Positions 27,648-36,795 of a DNA stretch of 64,000 nt are shown piece by piece (the first letter of the stretch is position 1; each line of letters opens with the position of its first letter). The DNA is taken from the NCBI GenBank assembly GCA_963779515.1, contig CAVZYN010000001.1:186001-250000 (forward strand), in the 5' to 3' direction. The position numbers and the translations under genes were made by a program. The notes beneath the pieces are model-generated. The model ran no database searches, had not been told where the DNA came from, and saw nothing but the letters and a program-made list of their open reading frames with translations. Source of the DNA: CAVZYN01 sp963779515 (GTDB taxonomy: Bacteria; Pseudomonadota; Alphaproteobacteria; Rhizobiales; Hyphomicrobiaceae).

Positions 27648-29170
27648 ACGGGCTTACCCCACAGCCGTGGCGCATCATCCGACCAATCGACGGGATAGCT
27701 GGATGAAAAGATCGCGCCGGCTGGCGGATGGTCATGCGTGCGCAACGGGTACAGTGCCATGACACGCTCGAATTGCGCCTGAGCCCGAATCTTGTCGGCG
27801 GCTTCGTCGACACCGGGAATGATGCGGTTCTCCATTACGAAGCGGCCATCGATGACGACCGTCGAGAAGTCCCGACCGTGCCCCGACAACATCATGGTTT
27901 GGATAGGGTCGATGACTTGACCGAGGTGCGGCCGGTCGAGATCGAATACGGTGAGATCAGCGCGTGCGTCTTCGACCAAGCGTCCAAGATCGCTACGCCC
28001 AAGCGCATCGGCACCACCGAGGGTCGCCGCATCGTAGTAGTCTGTTGAACGAACAGCGCCGACCGCTCCAGCCGTTACCCGCGCTAGGATCATGCCGACG
28101 CGCATGTTCTCGATCAGGTCAGGCGGCGCGGTATCGGTTCCAAGACCTATACGAAGTCCTATCTCGCGATAGCGTCCGAAATGGTCGATCACATTGCCAT
28201 GACGCCCGGAGACGAGCGGGCAATGCACGATTGTGGAACCCGCATCACGGATGATCTCAAGATCCCGCCCGGGACGCGTGATGTACGGGCTACCCGAAAC
28301 GAACGTCCCGTGCGGCAGCAGCGTGCGTTCTGTCAGCAGGCCAAGGCTTGCCATCCATTCCGGTGGACTCATGCCATGCTGCTGCACAACGAGATCATAC
28401 TCGATCTTGGACTGGCATGAATGCTGGCGGACCGGAACGCCGAGCTCGCGACTTGCCGCTGCGGTGCGTCGAACCAGTTCCGGTGTGCATGTCTCGATCC
28501 GATCGGGTGCCAGCATAGTGCGAATGAGATCGCCGGCTGCACCTTCCAACGCCTTGCAAAAGCCGATTGCCTCGTCGAGTTCCGCCAGACCGCGCGCTTC
28601 GTCGTAGTACGTTGTGATGCGCCCATCCGCTTCGACCAATTGATTGCCTGTGCGATAGGCAGGTCCGAGATACGCGCGCAGTCCGAGATCGGCGGCTGCC
28701 GCCGCCGCATCCTTGAACTCTTCGACCGTCTCGCCCCAGGCGCGATAGAACAGCGATGCGATCGGCAATGCGGTCGTGATGCCGTTGCGGATCAACGAGG
28801 CGAACGCATAGCGCTTCTGAAACGCCAGCTCCTCGCGCGTGTACATTTCATATGGGCCGGCCTCAAGATAGCTGCGCGGCCAGACGCGACCCTTTTTCCA
28901 GGCCGGCTGATTGTCGAAGGCGAGGATCGTCGTGTCGAGATCCGACAGCGCATCGAGATCGACAAAGCCAGGCCCAATCAACGCGTTGCCGTAGTTGATG
29001 CGCCGCGCGACCTCACCCGGAAAGTTGCGACCAACAAACACAATGCGCCCGTCATCGAAAACGACTTCGCCGTTCTCAAGCAACCGATGGTCGCCGCCCG
29101 CATGGCCGACGATCCACCGGGCGCTCAGCAATATTCGGCCAACTGGCCTTGGCTTCGGCGACGGCATCAC
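27644..29170 (-). CDS. Amidohydrolase family protein (chlorohydrolase/deaminase-like) without the N-terminal HxH pair
   Basis: A 508-residue cyclic-amidine or amide hydrolase-like protein. Downstream metal ligands are recognisable: His in VRQHSCQSK, His in LLPHGTFVSG, His in STIVHCPLVSG and Asp in GLGTDTAPPD. Where the superfamily normally has P-G-F-V-D-x-H-x-H, this protein has PGFVDLDALSDLD, with both His replaced. I know of other chlorohydrolase-family entries with this Asp-Leu-Asp pattern, so it may be a genuine subfamily with altered metal binding rather than a decayed gene. Start and stop overlap both neighbours by 4 bases. Confidence 0.85.
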   Translation of the reverse strand: MMPSPKPRPVGRILLSARWIVGHAGGDHRLLENGEVVFDDGRIVFVGRNFPGEVARRINYGNALIGPGFVDLDALSDLDTTILAFDNQPAWKKGRVWPRSYLEAGPYEMYTREELAFQKRYAFASLIRNGITTALPIASLFYRAWGETVEEFKDAAAAAADLGLRAYLGPAYRTGNQLVEADGRITTYYDEARGLAELDEAIGFCKALEGAAGDLIRTMLAPDRIETCTPELVRRTAAASRELGVPVRQHSCQSKIEYDLVVQQHGMSPPEWMASLGLLTERTLLPHGTFVSGSPYITRPGRDLEIIRDAGSTIVHCPLVSGRHGNVIDHFGRYREIGLRIGLGTDTAPPDLIENMRVGMILARVTAGAVGAVRSTDYYDAATLGGADALGRSDLGRLVEDARADLTVFDLDRPHLGQVIDPIQTMMLSGHGRDFSTVVIDGRFVMENRIIPGVDEAADKIRAQAQFERVMALYPLRTHDHPPAGAIFSSSYPVDWSDDAPRLWGKPV

Positions 29171-30366
29171 ATCACCTTGGCAGTAGAGACGCCGTCACGC
29201 GCGACGACGCGGCCGGCTTTGATCACCCGGCGTTTCGGCGAACGCGTCACGACCGCCTCAGCCATAGTCTGGCCGGGCACGATGAGCAAATCAGCCATAC
29301 AACCAGCAGCGATGCCATAGCTATCGAGCTGCATCACGCGCGCGCCGCCAACTGTGCAGACTTCCAGTGCTAGACGGATTTCATCGTCGCGCCGGAAGTT
29401 GTTGCGAAGGCCCAACAGCATCGCGCGCTCAAGCATGTCGGCATTGCCATAGGGACTCCAAGTATCGCGGATGCCATCAGAACCAGAACAAATGCGAATA
29501 CCGGCCTCCAAGAGTGTTTTGACCGGTGGCGCCGGCCGGCTCGCAGGCCCAGTCGTCATGATGGCAATGTCGAGTTCGGCCAGTTGTGCAATCAGCGGAG
29601 CAACCAAGTCGCGATCAGAAGATCCCAAACAAAAAGCGTGGCTGATCGTAACTTTGCCTCTCATGCCAAGCGCACGTGTCCGCTCACAGATGAGATCCAT
29701 TGAGAAGGCACCAATTTCGCCAGGTTCATGCAAATGAATGTCGAGCGGCTTGCCGTATGTCTGGCAAAGTCCGAAGACGGCATCGAGGTGGCCTTTCGGG
29801 TCGCGATCGATGGTGCAGGGGTCGAGGCCGCCGACGACCTCCGATCCGAGTTTCATCGCCTCGTGCATCAGCTCGAGCGTGCCGGGCCGGCGCAGCAGTC
29901 CCGACTGGGGAAAGGCGACAATCTCGATATCCATGATCTCGCGATACGCGCTGCGCATCCGCATGATGCCTTCGATGCCCCACATGCCGTGATCCGTATC
30001 GACATCGACGTGACTGCGGATATGGGTCGACCCCATTAGCGACGACTGCACGGTCTGCCGCGCGGACTGCGTGTATGGGTCCATATTCAGCCGGCGCTTG
30101 TTCATGCGCTCGTTGTCGATCTTGTCGAGTAGGCGCGGGCCGACCTCGTTCGTGTACCAGGGTAATCCCCACAAACTCTTGTCGAGATGGGTGTGCGCCT
30201 CCACGAGACCAGGCAACAGGAGTTCGCCGCGACCCTCTTCGACAGTGATGCCAGCGGGCGGCGTTTGCCCGACGGCCACTTTGCTGATCTTGCCTGTGCT
30301 GATCAGCACATCCGTCGCCATGCCACCCATTGGGCGGACGTTTTTGATAAGCAGGTCCGACGTCAT
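29167..30366 (-). CDS. Amidohydrolase (cytosine deaminase / CodA-like)
   Basis: 399 residues with a full deaminase-type metal site: HTHLDKS at about residue 58, HLHE in LDIHLHEPG, SHAF in ITISHAFCLG-type context, and the catalytic Asp in GSDGIRDTWSPYGN. The family deaminates or hydrolyses cytosine, creatinine or related ring amidines. It overlaps the other amidohydrolase by 4 bases and follows the DppC-like permease by 13, so it belongs to the same operon. Its pairing with a hydantoinase block suggests deamination of an imported N-heterocycle. Confidence 0.88.
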   Translation of the reverse strand: MTSDLLIKNVRPMGGMATDVLISTGKISKVAVGQTPPAGITVEEGRGELLLPGLVEAHTHLDKSLWGLPWYTNEVGPRLLDKIDNERMNKRRLNMDPYTQSARQTVQSSLMGSTHIRSHVDVDTDHGMWGIEGIMRMRSAYREIMDIEIVAFPQSGLLRRPGTLELMHEAMKLGSEVVGGLDPCTIDRDPKGHLDAVFGLCQTYGKPLDIHLHEPGEIGAFSMDLICERTRALGMRGKVTISHAFCLGSSDRDLVAPLIAQLAELDIAIMTTGPASRPAPPVKTLLEAGIRICSGSDGIRDTWSPYGNADMLERAMLLGLRNNFRRDDEIRLALEVCTVGGARVMQLDSYGIAAGCMADLLIVPGQTMAEAVVTRSPKRRVIKAGRVVARDGVSTAKVM

Positions 30367-30379
30367 TGCAGCACTCCGA

Positions 30380-31309
30380 TCACCGAAGCCTAGGGTTAAG
30401 CGCGTCGCGCAACCAATCGCCGAGCAGGTTTACCGACAACACAATGAGGCCGAGCTGCAGCGACGGGAAAACGACCAGCCACCACGATCCCGAGAACAGA
30501 TACTGGTTGCCGATCCGGATCAGTGTTCCAAGCGACGGCTGCGTCACTGGCATACCGACACCCAGGAACGACAACGTCGCTTCCGACAGAATGGCGAGAC
30601 CGAGATTCAGCGTCGCCGCCACCATCACTGGCGTCAGCGTATTGGGCAGAATGTGCCGTCGCATGATGCGGACGGACGAGACTTTCAGGATGCGCGCGGC
30701 CAACACATACTCCTTGCGCCGCTCGACCATCGTTGATGCCCGGACTGTCCGCGCGTATTGCACCCAAGCGGTCAGAGATATGGCGAGCACGAGCACGATC
30801 GCCGCAAAGGCATCACGCAAAGAAAATGGCAGCATGCCGCGGAAAACGGCGCTGACCAGGATCGCCATCAGCAGCGTCGGGACACTCAATACGGTGTCCC
30901 CGATCCGCATCAGAACATTGTCGAGCCGGCCGCCGAAGTATCCAGCTGTCAACCCCATGGCGATGCCGATGGTCATGGAGACCAGCACGCTGGCAAGGCC
31001 GATCAATAGCGATACGCGCGTGCCGTAGAGAATCGCCGACAGCACGTCGCGGCCCTGGGGGTCGGTGCCGAGCAGAAACGGCATCTCCCCATCCTTGCTC
31101 CAGATCGGCGGCAACTCGGCCTTGTCTATGAAAACCTGTTTGAGATCATGCGGGTTCTGCGGCGCAATTACCGGCGCCAGAAACGCAGCCGTGACGAGAC
31201 AGAGCAGAACCAGCGCCGAGATCCACGCCGACGGCGTCTCACGAAAACTCCAGCCGATATCGGTATCGAGCCAGTTTCGGAGCGGGCGCAGCATCGCGTT
31301 ATCGCGCAT
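30380..31309 (-). CDS. Peptide-type ABC transporter permease (DppC-like)
   Basis: About 309 residues with an N-terminal OppC_N region (ETPSAWISALVLLCLVTAA) and six membrane helices. The coupling loop is in the AARILKVSSVRIMRRHILP stretch. LLGTDPQGRDVLSAILYG is the conserved periplasmic motif of DppC/OppC. The ATG at 31309 is chosen; a GTG at 31318 is also in frame. The gene overlaps the DppB-like stop by about 11 bases. Confidence 0.92.
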   Translation of the reverse strand: MRDNAMLRPLRNWLDTDIGWSFRETPSAWISALVLLCLVTAAFLAPVIAPQNPHDLKQVFIDKAELPPIWSKDGEMPFLLGTDPQGRDVLSAILYGTRVSLLIGLASVLVSMTIGIAMGLTAGYFGGRLDNVLMRIGDTVLSVPTLLMAILVSAVFRGMLPFSLRDAFAAIVLVLAISLTAWVQYARTVRASTMVERRKEYVLAARILKVSSVRIMRRHILPNTLTPVMVAATLNLGLAILSEATLSFLGVGMPVTQPSLGTLIRIGNQYLFSGSWWLVVFPSLQLGLIVLSVNLLGDWLRDALNPRLR

Positions 31310-32291
31310 TGGAGCCACCCGTCAGCGCATCGTCGCGCAGCCGTGGATCGACGACCGCGTACAGCAGATCGACCAGCGTATTGAGCGAGACGAAGATGAA
31401 CGAAACAACCATCAGATAGGCGGCCATGACGGGTATATCGACGAAGGTCACCGCTTGAACAAACAGCATACCCATGCCTGGCCACTGGAACACCGTCTCC
31501 GTCACTAGTGCGAAAGCGATAAGATTTCCAATCTGCAATCCGGTCACAGTGATCACCGGCATCAGGCAATTGCGCAACGCGTGACGAAAGTGCACCGCGC
31601 GATCTGTTAGGCCGCGTGCGCGCGCGAAGCGGATGAAATCCGTGCGCATCGTCTCCAGCATCTCCGCGCGCACGAGCCGCATCACCAGCGTGATCTGAAA
31701 GATCGACAGCGTGATCCCCGGAAGAATGAGCGACCTCCGCCCGCTCGGCGTCAGCAAACCCGTCGTCCAGCCGCCAAGGCTCGTCACCTCGCCGCGCCCG
31801 AACGCCGGCAACCACTTTAAGGTGACCGAGAATATCAGGATCAATAAGATACCAACGGCGAAACTCGGCAACGAGACACCGAGCACTGAGATGAACTCCA
31901 GCAATTTCGCGAGGCGGTTCTTGCGCCGGATCGCCGTGTAGACGCCGAGTGGAATACCCAATGCGAGCGACAGGAACGTCGCCACGATTACCAATTCGAA
32001 CGTTGCCGGAAAGCGCTCGGAAATCAGCGTAAACACATCCTGCTGATTGCGGTAAGAGATGCCGAAATCGCCCCGCAGCGCATTGCCAACGAAGGTCACG
32101 AATTGTAGCGCAAAGCCACGATCGAGGCCGAGACGCGTGCGCAACTCGTCCCGCTGCGCTTGGCTTGCTTGTTCATTCAGCATCAGCTCGACGGGATCGC
32201 CGACAAAGCGAAAGATCAGAAACGCCAGGAAAGCGACCGCTAGCATGACGGCGGCCGAATTGAGCAACCGCTTTGCCAGGAATTCGAACAT
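31299..32291 (-). CDS. Peptide-type ABC transporter permease (DppB-like)
   Basis: 330 residues. The MFEFLAKRLLNSAAVMLAVAF N-terminus, the GDFGISYRNQQDVFTLI periplasmic motif and the coupling loop FARARGLTDRAVHFRHALRN are typical of DppB/OppB. It forms the membrane channel with the DppC-like subunit. It lies 63 bases downstream of the binding-protein gene in the same operon. Confidence 0.92.
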   Translation of the reverse strand: MFEFLAKRLLNSAAVMLAVAFLAFLIFRFVGDPVELMLNEQASQAQRDELRTRLGLDRGFALQFVTFVGNALRGDFGISYRNQQDVFTLISERFPATFELVIVATFLSLALGIPLGVYTAIRRKNRLAKLLEFISVLGVSLPSFAVGILLILIFSVTLKWLPAFGRGEVTSLGGWTTGLLTPSGRRSLILPGITLSIFQITLVMRLVRAEMLETMRTDFIRFARARGLTDRAVHFRHALRNCLMPVITVTGLQIGNLIAFALVTETVFQWPGMGMLFVQAVTFVDIPVMAAYLMVVSFIFVSLNTLVDLLYAVVDPRLRDDALTGGSNAR

Positions 32292-32354
32292 TGCACCTTC
32301 CGTTGGGGGCCGCGGCCACCCTCTCTCCCAGACGTGGGGAAGAAGACCGCTCGC

Positions 32355-33977
32355 TCACTTCATTTGTGTCAACCAGAGGCGCGGCTTGTTGTCAGAGGCC
32401 TGCACCGTATTCGTGATCGTTGAACGCAGCGCCCATGCCATCGGCTGGTTGTGCATGGGGATGAACAAGTGCTCGTTCTTGACGATCATCAATGCCTCAC
32501 TCATCAGTGGCAGCCGCTTTGCGCGATCCAACTCAACACCCGCCTTGTCGATCAGTGCATCGATTTCAGGCCGGCCCCAGTTGCCCCAATTGAACACGCC
32601 GCCGGAGCCGCTCTTGGAACGCACAACCTGGATGAGGATCGAATAGGCGTCGATCATCGGCTCGTTGGCCCAGCCGAACGAGATGACATCGAACTCGCCC
32701 TTAACGCGTTTCGGCGTCTGCTGGCTGCGCGGGCCCATGCTCAAATTCGGCCGCAGTCCGGCGCGCGACCACATGGCAGCCACGGCCTGGCAGAACTCTT
32801 CTTCGTTGACGAGGCCGTCGTTCTGACAATTGAAATTGAACGAAAAGCCATTGGTGTAGCCAGCATCAGTAAGGAGCTTCTTGGCTCCTTCCAGGTCAAA
32901 CGGCAGGCGTGCTTCTTGTGCCGCTGTGTAGCCTGGGATCGCCGGTGCGACGATCGCGCCGGTATTGCGTGACAGGCCGCGCATCGCCCGTTTCTGTATC
33001 GCGTCAATGTCGATGGCGCGATAGAGCGCCTCGCGAACGCGCCTGTCCTTGAGCGGGTTTTTATCCGTGACATCGCTCTCAAACATCTTGTCGCCGAAGT
33101 TCATCGCGAAAATTACGGTGCGCAGTTCGTTCGTCTGCAGCACCTTGACGTCTGGCGATGCCGAGAGGCGCGGCAAGTCTTGTAGCGGCGCGACGTTGGT
33201 GAAATCGATCTCGCCGGAGAGCAGTGCTGCCACCCGAGTCGCGGCAGAACTAATGGGTGTGAATTCGATTTTTCCGATATTGTGCTTCGGCTTTTCCCAC
33301 CATTTCGGATTGGCCGCGAATACCGTCTTGGCGTCCACCCGGCGCAATTCAACCGAGAACGGCCCGGTACCATTGGCATTGTCAGTGGCGTAGCCTTTGA
33401 TGCCTTTGCCACTGTCGGTCGGTAGCGAGGCGTTATTCGCCTCGAGCCACGCCTTGTTGAAAATGAAGATGTTCGTGAGGTCGTTGAGCAGCAGCGGATA
33501 AGGGCCGTTGACCTCAATATCGACCGTATGGTCATCGACTTTCTTCGACGATTTATATGCGGGGAGATTGCCTTTGAGCGGGGAGGTTTCGTGCGTCACG
33601 CGCGCCAACGATGCGAGCACGTCATCGGCCGTGAATGCACTGCCATTGTGGAACGTGACGCCCTTGCGCAACTTGAACCGCCAGACCGTTGGCGACACGG
33701 TCTCCCATGCCTCCGCCAATGCCGGCTCGATCTGCAGATCGCCGGTATAGCGCACGAGCCCTTCGTAGACGTGGTTGAGCACCGAGAGTGTGAAGGTTTC
33801 GCCGAACGAGTAGGGATCGAGTGACGCGATTTCGCGAGCCGCTCCCCACTTGAGCGTCTTGCCTTGCGCGTTGCCAGAGGTTGCGCCAACGCCTAGCATC
33901 GCGACAGCGGCAACAAATGCCATGAGGCTCTTTGATGGCACCAGTCGAAGGTTCGGAAATGTCGAAGTGTACATCAA
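32355..33977 (-). CDS. ABC transporter substrate-binding protein (SBP family 5, DppA-like)
   Basis: 540 residues, first gene of the Dpp-like operon. A long leader (MMYTSTFPNLRLVPSKSLMAF..., cleaved near GNAQG) is followed by the family 5 signatures ASLDPYSFGETF, LAEAWETVSPTVWRFKLRKG and VTFHNGSAFTADDV. These proteins bind peptides, nickel, heme or small heterocycles, and the intercalated amidohydrolases point to a non-peptide substrate. The promoter region is shared with the divergent GntR gene and contains an inverted pair of GTATGCAAT motifs. Confidence 0.92.
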   Translation of the reverse strand: MMYTSTFPNLRLVPSKSLMAFVAAVAMLGVGATSGNAQGKTLKWGAAREIASLDPYSFGETFTLSVLNHVYEGLVRYTGDLQIEPALAEAWETVSPTVWRFKLRKGVTFHNGSAFTADDVLASLARVTHETSPLKGNLPAYKSSKKVDDHTVDIEVNGPYPLLLNDLTNIFIFNKAWLEANNASLPTDSGKGIKGYATDNANGTGPFSVELRRVDAKTVFAANPKWWEKPKHNIGKIEFTPISSAATRVAALLSGEIDFTNVAPLQDLPRLSASPDVKVLQTNELRTVIFAMNFGDKMFESDVTDKNPLKDRRVREALYRAIDIDAIQKRAMRGLSRNTGAIVAPAIPGYTAAQEARLPFDLEGAKKLLTDAGYTNGFSFNFNCQNDGLVNEEEFCQAVAAMWSRAGLRPNLSMGPRSQQTPKRVKGEFDVISFGWANEPMIDAYSILIQVVRSKSGSGGVFNWGNWGRPEIDALIDKAGVELDRAKRLPLMSEALMIVKNEHLFIPMHNQPMAWALRSTITNTVQASDNKPRLWLTQMK

Positions 33978-34048
33978 TGTCTCCCGTTACCCGGTCCCAT
34001 ACAGATGCGCGCTTACAGTGGAGTTGGTTGCGCTCTCTCAGCCGCTCG

Positions 34049-34083
34049 ATTGCATACACTTCGGTAACGCTATAGTATGCAAT
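34049..34083. promoter_or_regulatory. Inverted pair of GTATGCAAT motifs, candidate GntR operator
   Basis: ATTGCATAC at 34049-34057 and its exact inverse GTATGCAAT at 34075-34083 are separated by 17 bases in the region between dppA-like (starts 33977) and gntR (starts about 34193). The left copy continues as GTATGCAATCGA when read on the minus strand, identical to 12 bases at 18577. GntR/FCD regulators usually bind short palindromes beside their own gene, which fits autoregulation and control of both divergent operons. Confidence 0.6.
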
Positions 34084-34192
34084 CCTGCCTCGCAAGCCTA
34101 ATGCGTAGGCAGTCGATGCATAGGTTTCGCGCATAGCACGACGGCCGGCCGCTGTGTCCGACACGAAACTGAAGCATGGACGACGCTTGACG

Positions 34193-34993
34193 ATGAATGA
34201 TGAACTGAGCCGGTATGAGCAAAATAGCGTGATGCAGAAAACGGCGACCAAATCGCGGACGACCTTCCGAAGCCTTGCGCGCACTCGTGACCGCGAAGAC
34301 AGCACAAACTCCCGGTCACATGCGGTCTATGACGCCTTGCGCCGAGCCATTATCGAGCAAGCTCTTCGTCCCGGCCAGAAATTGACAGAGGATACGATCG
34401 GACGACGGTTCGACGTCAGTCGGACCTTAGTGCGAGAGGCCATCGGTCGCTTAACCATTGAGGGGTTGGTTGATGTGCAGCGCAATCGCGGGGCGACCGT
34501 CGCAAGCCCGAGTCTGGACGAGGCGCGCAGCGTCTTCGACGTCCGTCGTGGTCTCGAGCGCATGGTGATTGCCGCTCTGGCAGGTCGCTTGACGCGCGAT
34601 CAGGTCCGGGAACTCGATGCGCATGTCGCGCTGGAGGAAGCGGCCAGTCGGAAGGATGGCCCTGAATCGATCCGCCTTGCTGGCGAGTTTCACATAAAGC
34701 TGGCAGCGCTGACGCTCAATCCATTGTTGCAGCGCTATGTGCGCGATGTCACATCGCGCTGTTCGCTGATCCTGGCAGTCTATGGCCGGCCGCATTCTTC
34801 GGACTGCGCGGTCTCCGAACACCGGCAGCTGATCCGGGCACTGCAGGCGGGCGACGCAAAAGCGGCGCTGCGACTGAGCGACCAGCACCTCGGCGCCGTG
34901 GTGGCACGTGCTCAACTTGCGCGACCGAATGTTGTCGATCTCGACATTGCGCTTGCGCCCTATGCGCGAAAGGCAAGGCGGGACAAGGCATGA
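34193..34993 (+). CDS. GntR family transcriptional regulator (FCD/FadR subfamily)
   Basis: About 266 residues from the ATG at 34193; a GTG at 34154 and an ATG at 34232 are also in frame. The winged helix (HAVYDALRRAIIEQALRPG then EDTIGRRFDVSRTLVREAI) spans roughly residues 45-110. The C-terminal helical FCD ligand-binding domain shows the metal-type FHIKLAALTLNP and SEHRQLIRALQAGD motifs. It most likely represses the Dpp-like operon and itself, and perhaps the amidase/PotABCD promoter, until a catabolic intermediate binds. Its stop overlaps the flavin reductase start by 4 bases. Confidence 0.92.
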   Translation: MNDELSRYEQNSVMQKTATKSRTTFRSLARTRDREDSTNSRSHAVYDALRRAIIEQALRPGQKLTEDTIGRRFDVSRTLVREAIGRLTIEGLVDVQRNRGATVASPSLDEARSVFDVRRGLERMVIAALAGRLTRDQVRELDAHVALEEAASRKDGPESIRLAGEFHIKLAALTLNPLLQRYVRDVTSRCSLILAVYGRPHSSDCAVSEHRQLIRALQAGDAKAALRLSDQHLGAVVARAQLARPNVVDLDIALAPYARKARRDKA

Positions 34994-35694
34994 GCGACGA
35001 AACGGCCGATCGAGCTGCGGCCAGAGTCCAGCAATCCATCCGCTTCGACTTCGCGGCGTTGTCGCCGCGAGAGCGCTACAAGCTACTGATCGGTGCCGTG
35101 GTGCCGCGCCCAATCGCCTGGGTCACGACCTGCGACGGCAACGGCATCACCAATGCGGCGCCATTCAGTTTTTTCAACTGCCTTTCCGCCGATCCGGCGA
35201 TCCTCGCGCTCGGTGTCGAGTATCGCCCGAGCGGCGCGCAAAAGGACACCGGACGCAACATCCGGGAGACACAGGCGTTCACAGTCAACATCGTCTCCGA
35301 CACTTTGGTCGAGGCCATGAACGTGACGGCGGTTCCGTTCGCTGCCGGCGTCGACGAACTGCAAGCTGCAGGACTAACCGCTCAGCCAGGTGTGAAAGTC
35401 CCATGCCCCTGGATTGGCGAGGCACCGGTCGCGTTCGAGTGCCGGCATCACACGACACTTTGCATCGGGCGCTCGCGCGAGATCATCCTCGGCGAAGTCG
35501 TCTATGCACATTTCCGCGCCGGTACTGTGGATCCGGCGACGATGTATGTTGACCCTGCTGCAGTCGACGCCACCGGACGCATGGGTGGCCATGGCTACAC
35601 GACAACTCGGGACTATTTCGATCTGAAAACGATGTCAGTCGATGATTGGTCGACGTCAGGGCAGGCCGTAAACGTTCGTCGAAGTTCGTCGTAA
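34990..35694 (+). CDS. Flavin reductase family protein (FMN-binding split barrel)
   Basis: 234 residues. The motifs LIGAVVPRPIAWVTT and NAAPFSFFNCLSADPAI are typical of flavin-reductase-like proteins that bind FMN and reduce it with NAD(P)H for a partner oxygenase, or act as flavoenzymes on their own. The C-terminal YTTTRDYFDL stretch is usual in the group. It is translationally coupled to the GntR regulator. No flavin-dependent monooxygenase is found nearby, so a direct role in the ring-catabolic block is an inference. Confidence 0.88.
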   Translation: MSDETADRAAARVQQSIRFDFAALSPRERYKLLIGAVVPRPIAWVTTCDGNGITNAAPFSFFNCLSADPAILALGVEYRPSGAQKDTGRNIRETQAFTVNIVSDTLVEAMNVTAVPFAAGVDELQAAGLTAQPGVKVPCPWIGEAPVAFECRHHTTLCIGRSREIILGEVVYAHFRAGTVDPATMYVDPAAVDATGRMGGHGYTTTRDYFDLKTMSVDDWSTSGQAVNVRRSSS

Positions 35695-35781
35695 TCGATC
35701 GGACGTCCGCAAACTGCGCGAAGCAGAGTTTGAGAAATCGTTGCCGGGTTCGAAGCGCTCCTGGTGCAACAAGCCGAGACC

Positions 35782-36600
35782 TTATCCCGCGCGCATATTC
35801 GTAAAAGCGGTTGCAATATCATCACTGGTGGTGAGCCAAGTGGTGTCGTGCTTGGCGCAGATATGACGCAAGGCCGATCGTAGGGCTGCGATGCGGAATG
35901 GTTGACCGGCAATATGTGCATGGAGTGCGAGCGACATGACCAGCGGCTGACGCTCGCATTGGCGGAGCATTTCATCGTATTGGGCGACGATCATGTCAGC
36001 AAAGTCTGCGGCTGTTTGGCGACGGCATGCGATTGCATTCGAATCGTTCAACTCTTGCGGATAGGGTACAGACAGGATGCGACCGCTTCGGGTCGTCATC
36101 CAAACAGGTTGGTCATCCATGCACCAATCCAGTAGATACGTAAAACCCGCTTCCTGCAGCAAATCTGGCGTTCGCTCAGTTTCCGCAATCCAAGGGCCGA
36201 GCCACCCGTTCGGTGGATAACCGGTCAGGTGCGCAATCTCGGCTCGCACATCATTAATAAGTTTGCGCTCTGCTGCCTCATCAAGGCCAGCCTGCGCTTC
36301 AGCATTTGTCCGTCCATGACACACGATCGCTGCGCCAGATTTTGCGAATGCACCCGGTAGCTCAGGGTAGAAACCGCACAACCGCGAGTTCAGCGATATG
36401 GTTGGTCTAAACTCCAATTCTGAGAACAGCTCCATCAGTCGCCAAGCACCGACCCGGTTTCCATATTCATTCCAGGAATAGTTCAAAACGTCAGGTGTAC
36501 CGAGTCCAGGGACAATGTCCTCTTTCAGGCCCGCGCCAAAATCATAGATTTCGAGGTTGAGCGTAGTAGCCGGCGATCCAGTGATTGTGACTTGGTGCCC
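35782..36600 (-). pseudogene. Polysaccharide deacetylase / PuuE-like allantoinase, 5' end truncated
   Basis: The intact part reads LNLEIYDFGAGLKED, LNYSWNEYGNRVGAWRLM, then GFYPELPGAFAKSG, HGRTNAEAQ and LHAHIAGQP, the pattern of the family that includes PuuE-type allantoinases and chitin-deacetylase-like enzymes. The frame is open back to a TAG near 36622 with no start codon before a TTG at 36486, which lies inside conserved sequence. About 30-40 N-terminal residues are missing. The homology ends close to 36580-36600, where GC-rich sequence associated with the mobilisation module begins, so insertion of that module probably removed the start. It was likely a late step of the ring-catabolic block. 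Confidence 0.75.
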
Positions 36601-36795
36601 TGTTCCGATGGCTCTGTCCTCGGCCTACCGACCGTCACCCGTGAGGGCCGAGACCGGCACCACACGGCTCGCCGCCGGCAAGTCGCCGGGCTCGGTCGTG
36701 CTGGCGGTGCCCGCCAGCGCGATAGGGCGGGACGCCGGCCGCGAAGCCACAGGCGAGGCCGGCGGAGGCCCTAAAATGCTACTTCAGCAACACAC
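36601..36795. other. GC-rich junction block between truncated deacetylase and relaxase
   Basis: No gene is convincing here. The stretch at 36630-36655 matches 42915-42940 in 23 of 26 bases (same orientation; the shared parts are GACCGTCACCCG and GGGCCGAGACC). Both copies lie at the edges of the relaxase-integrase-AlpA module. It may be a residual boundary or transfer-related sequence. Confidence 0.4.
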
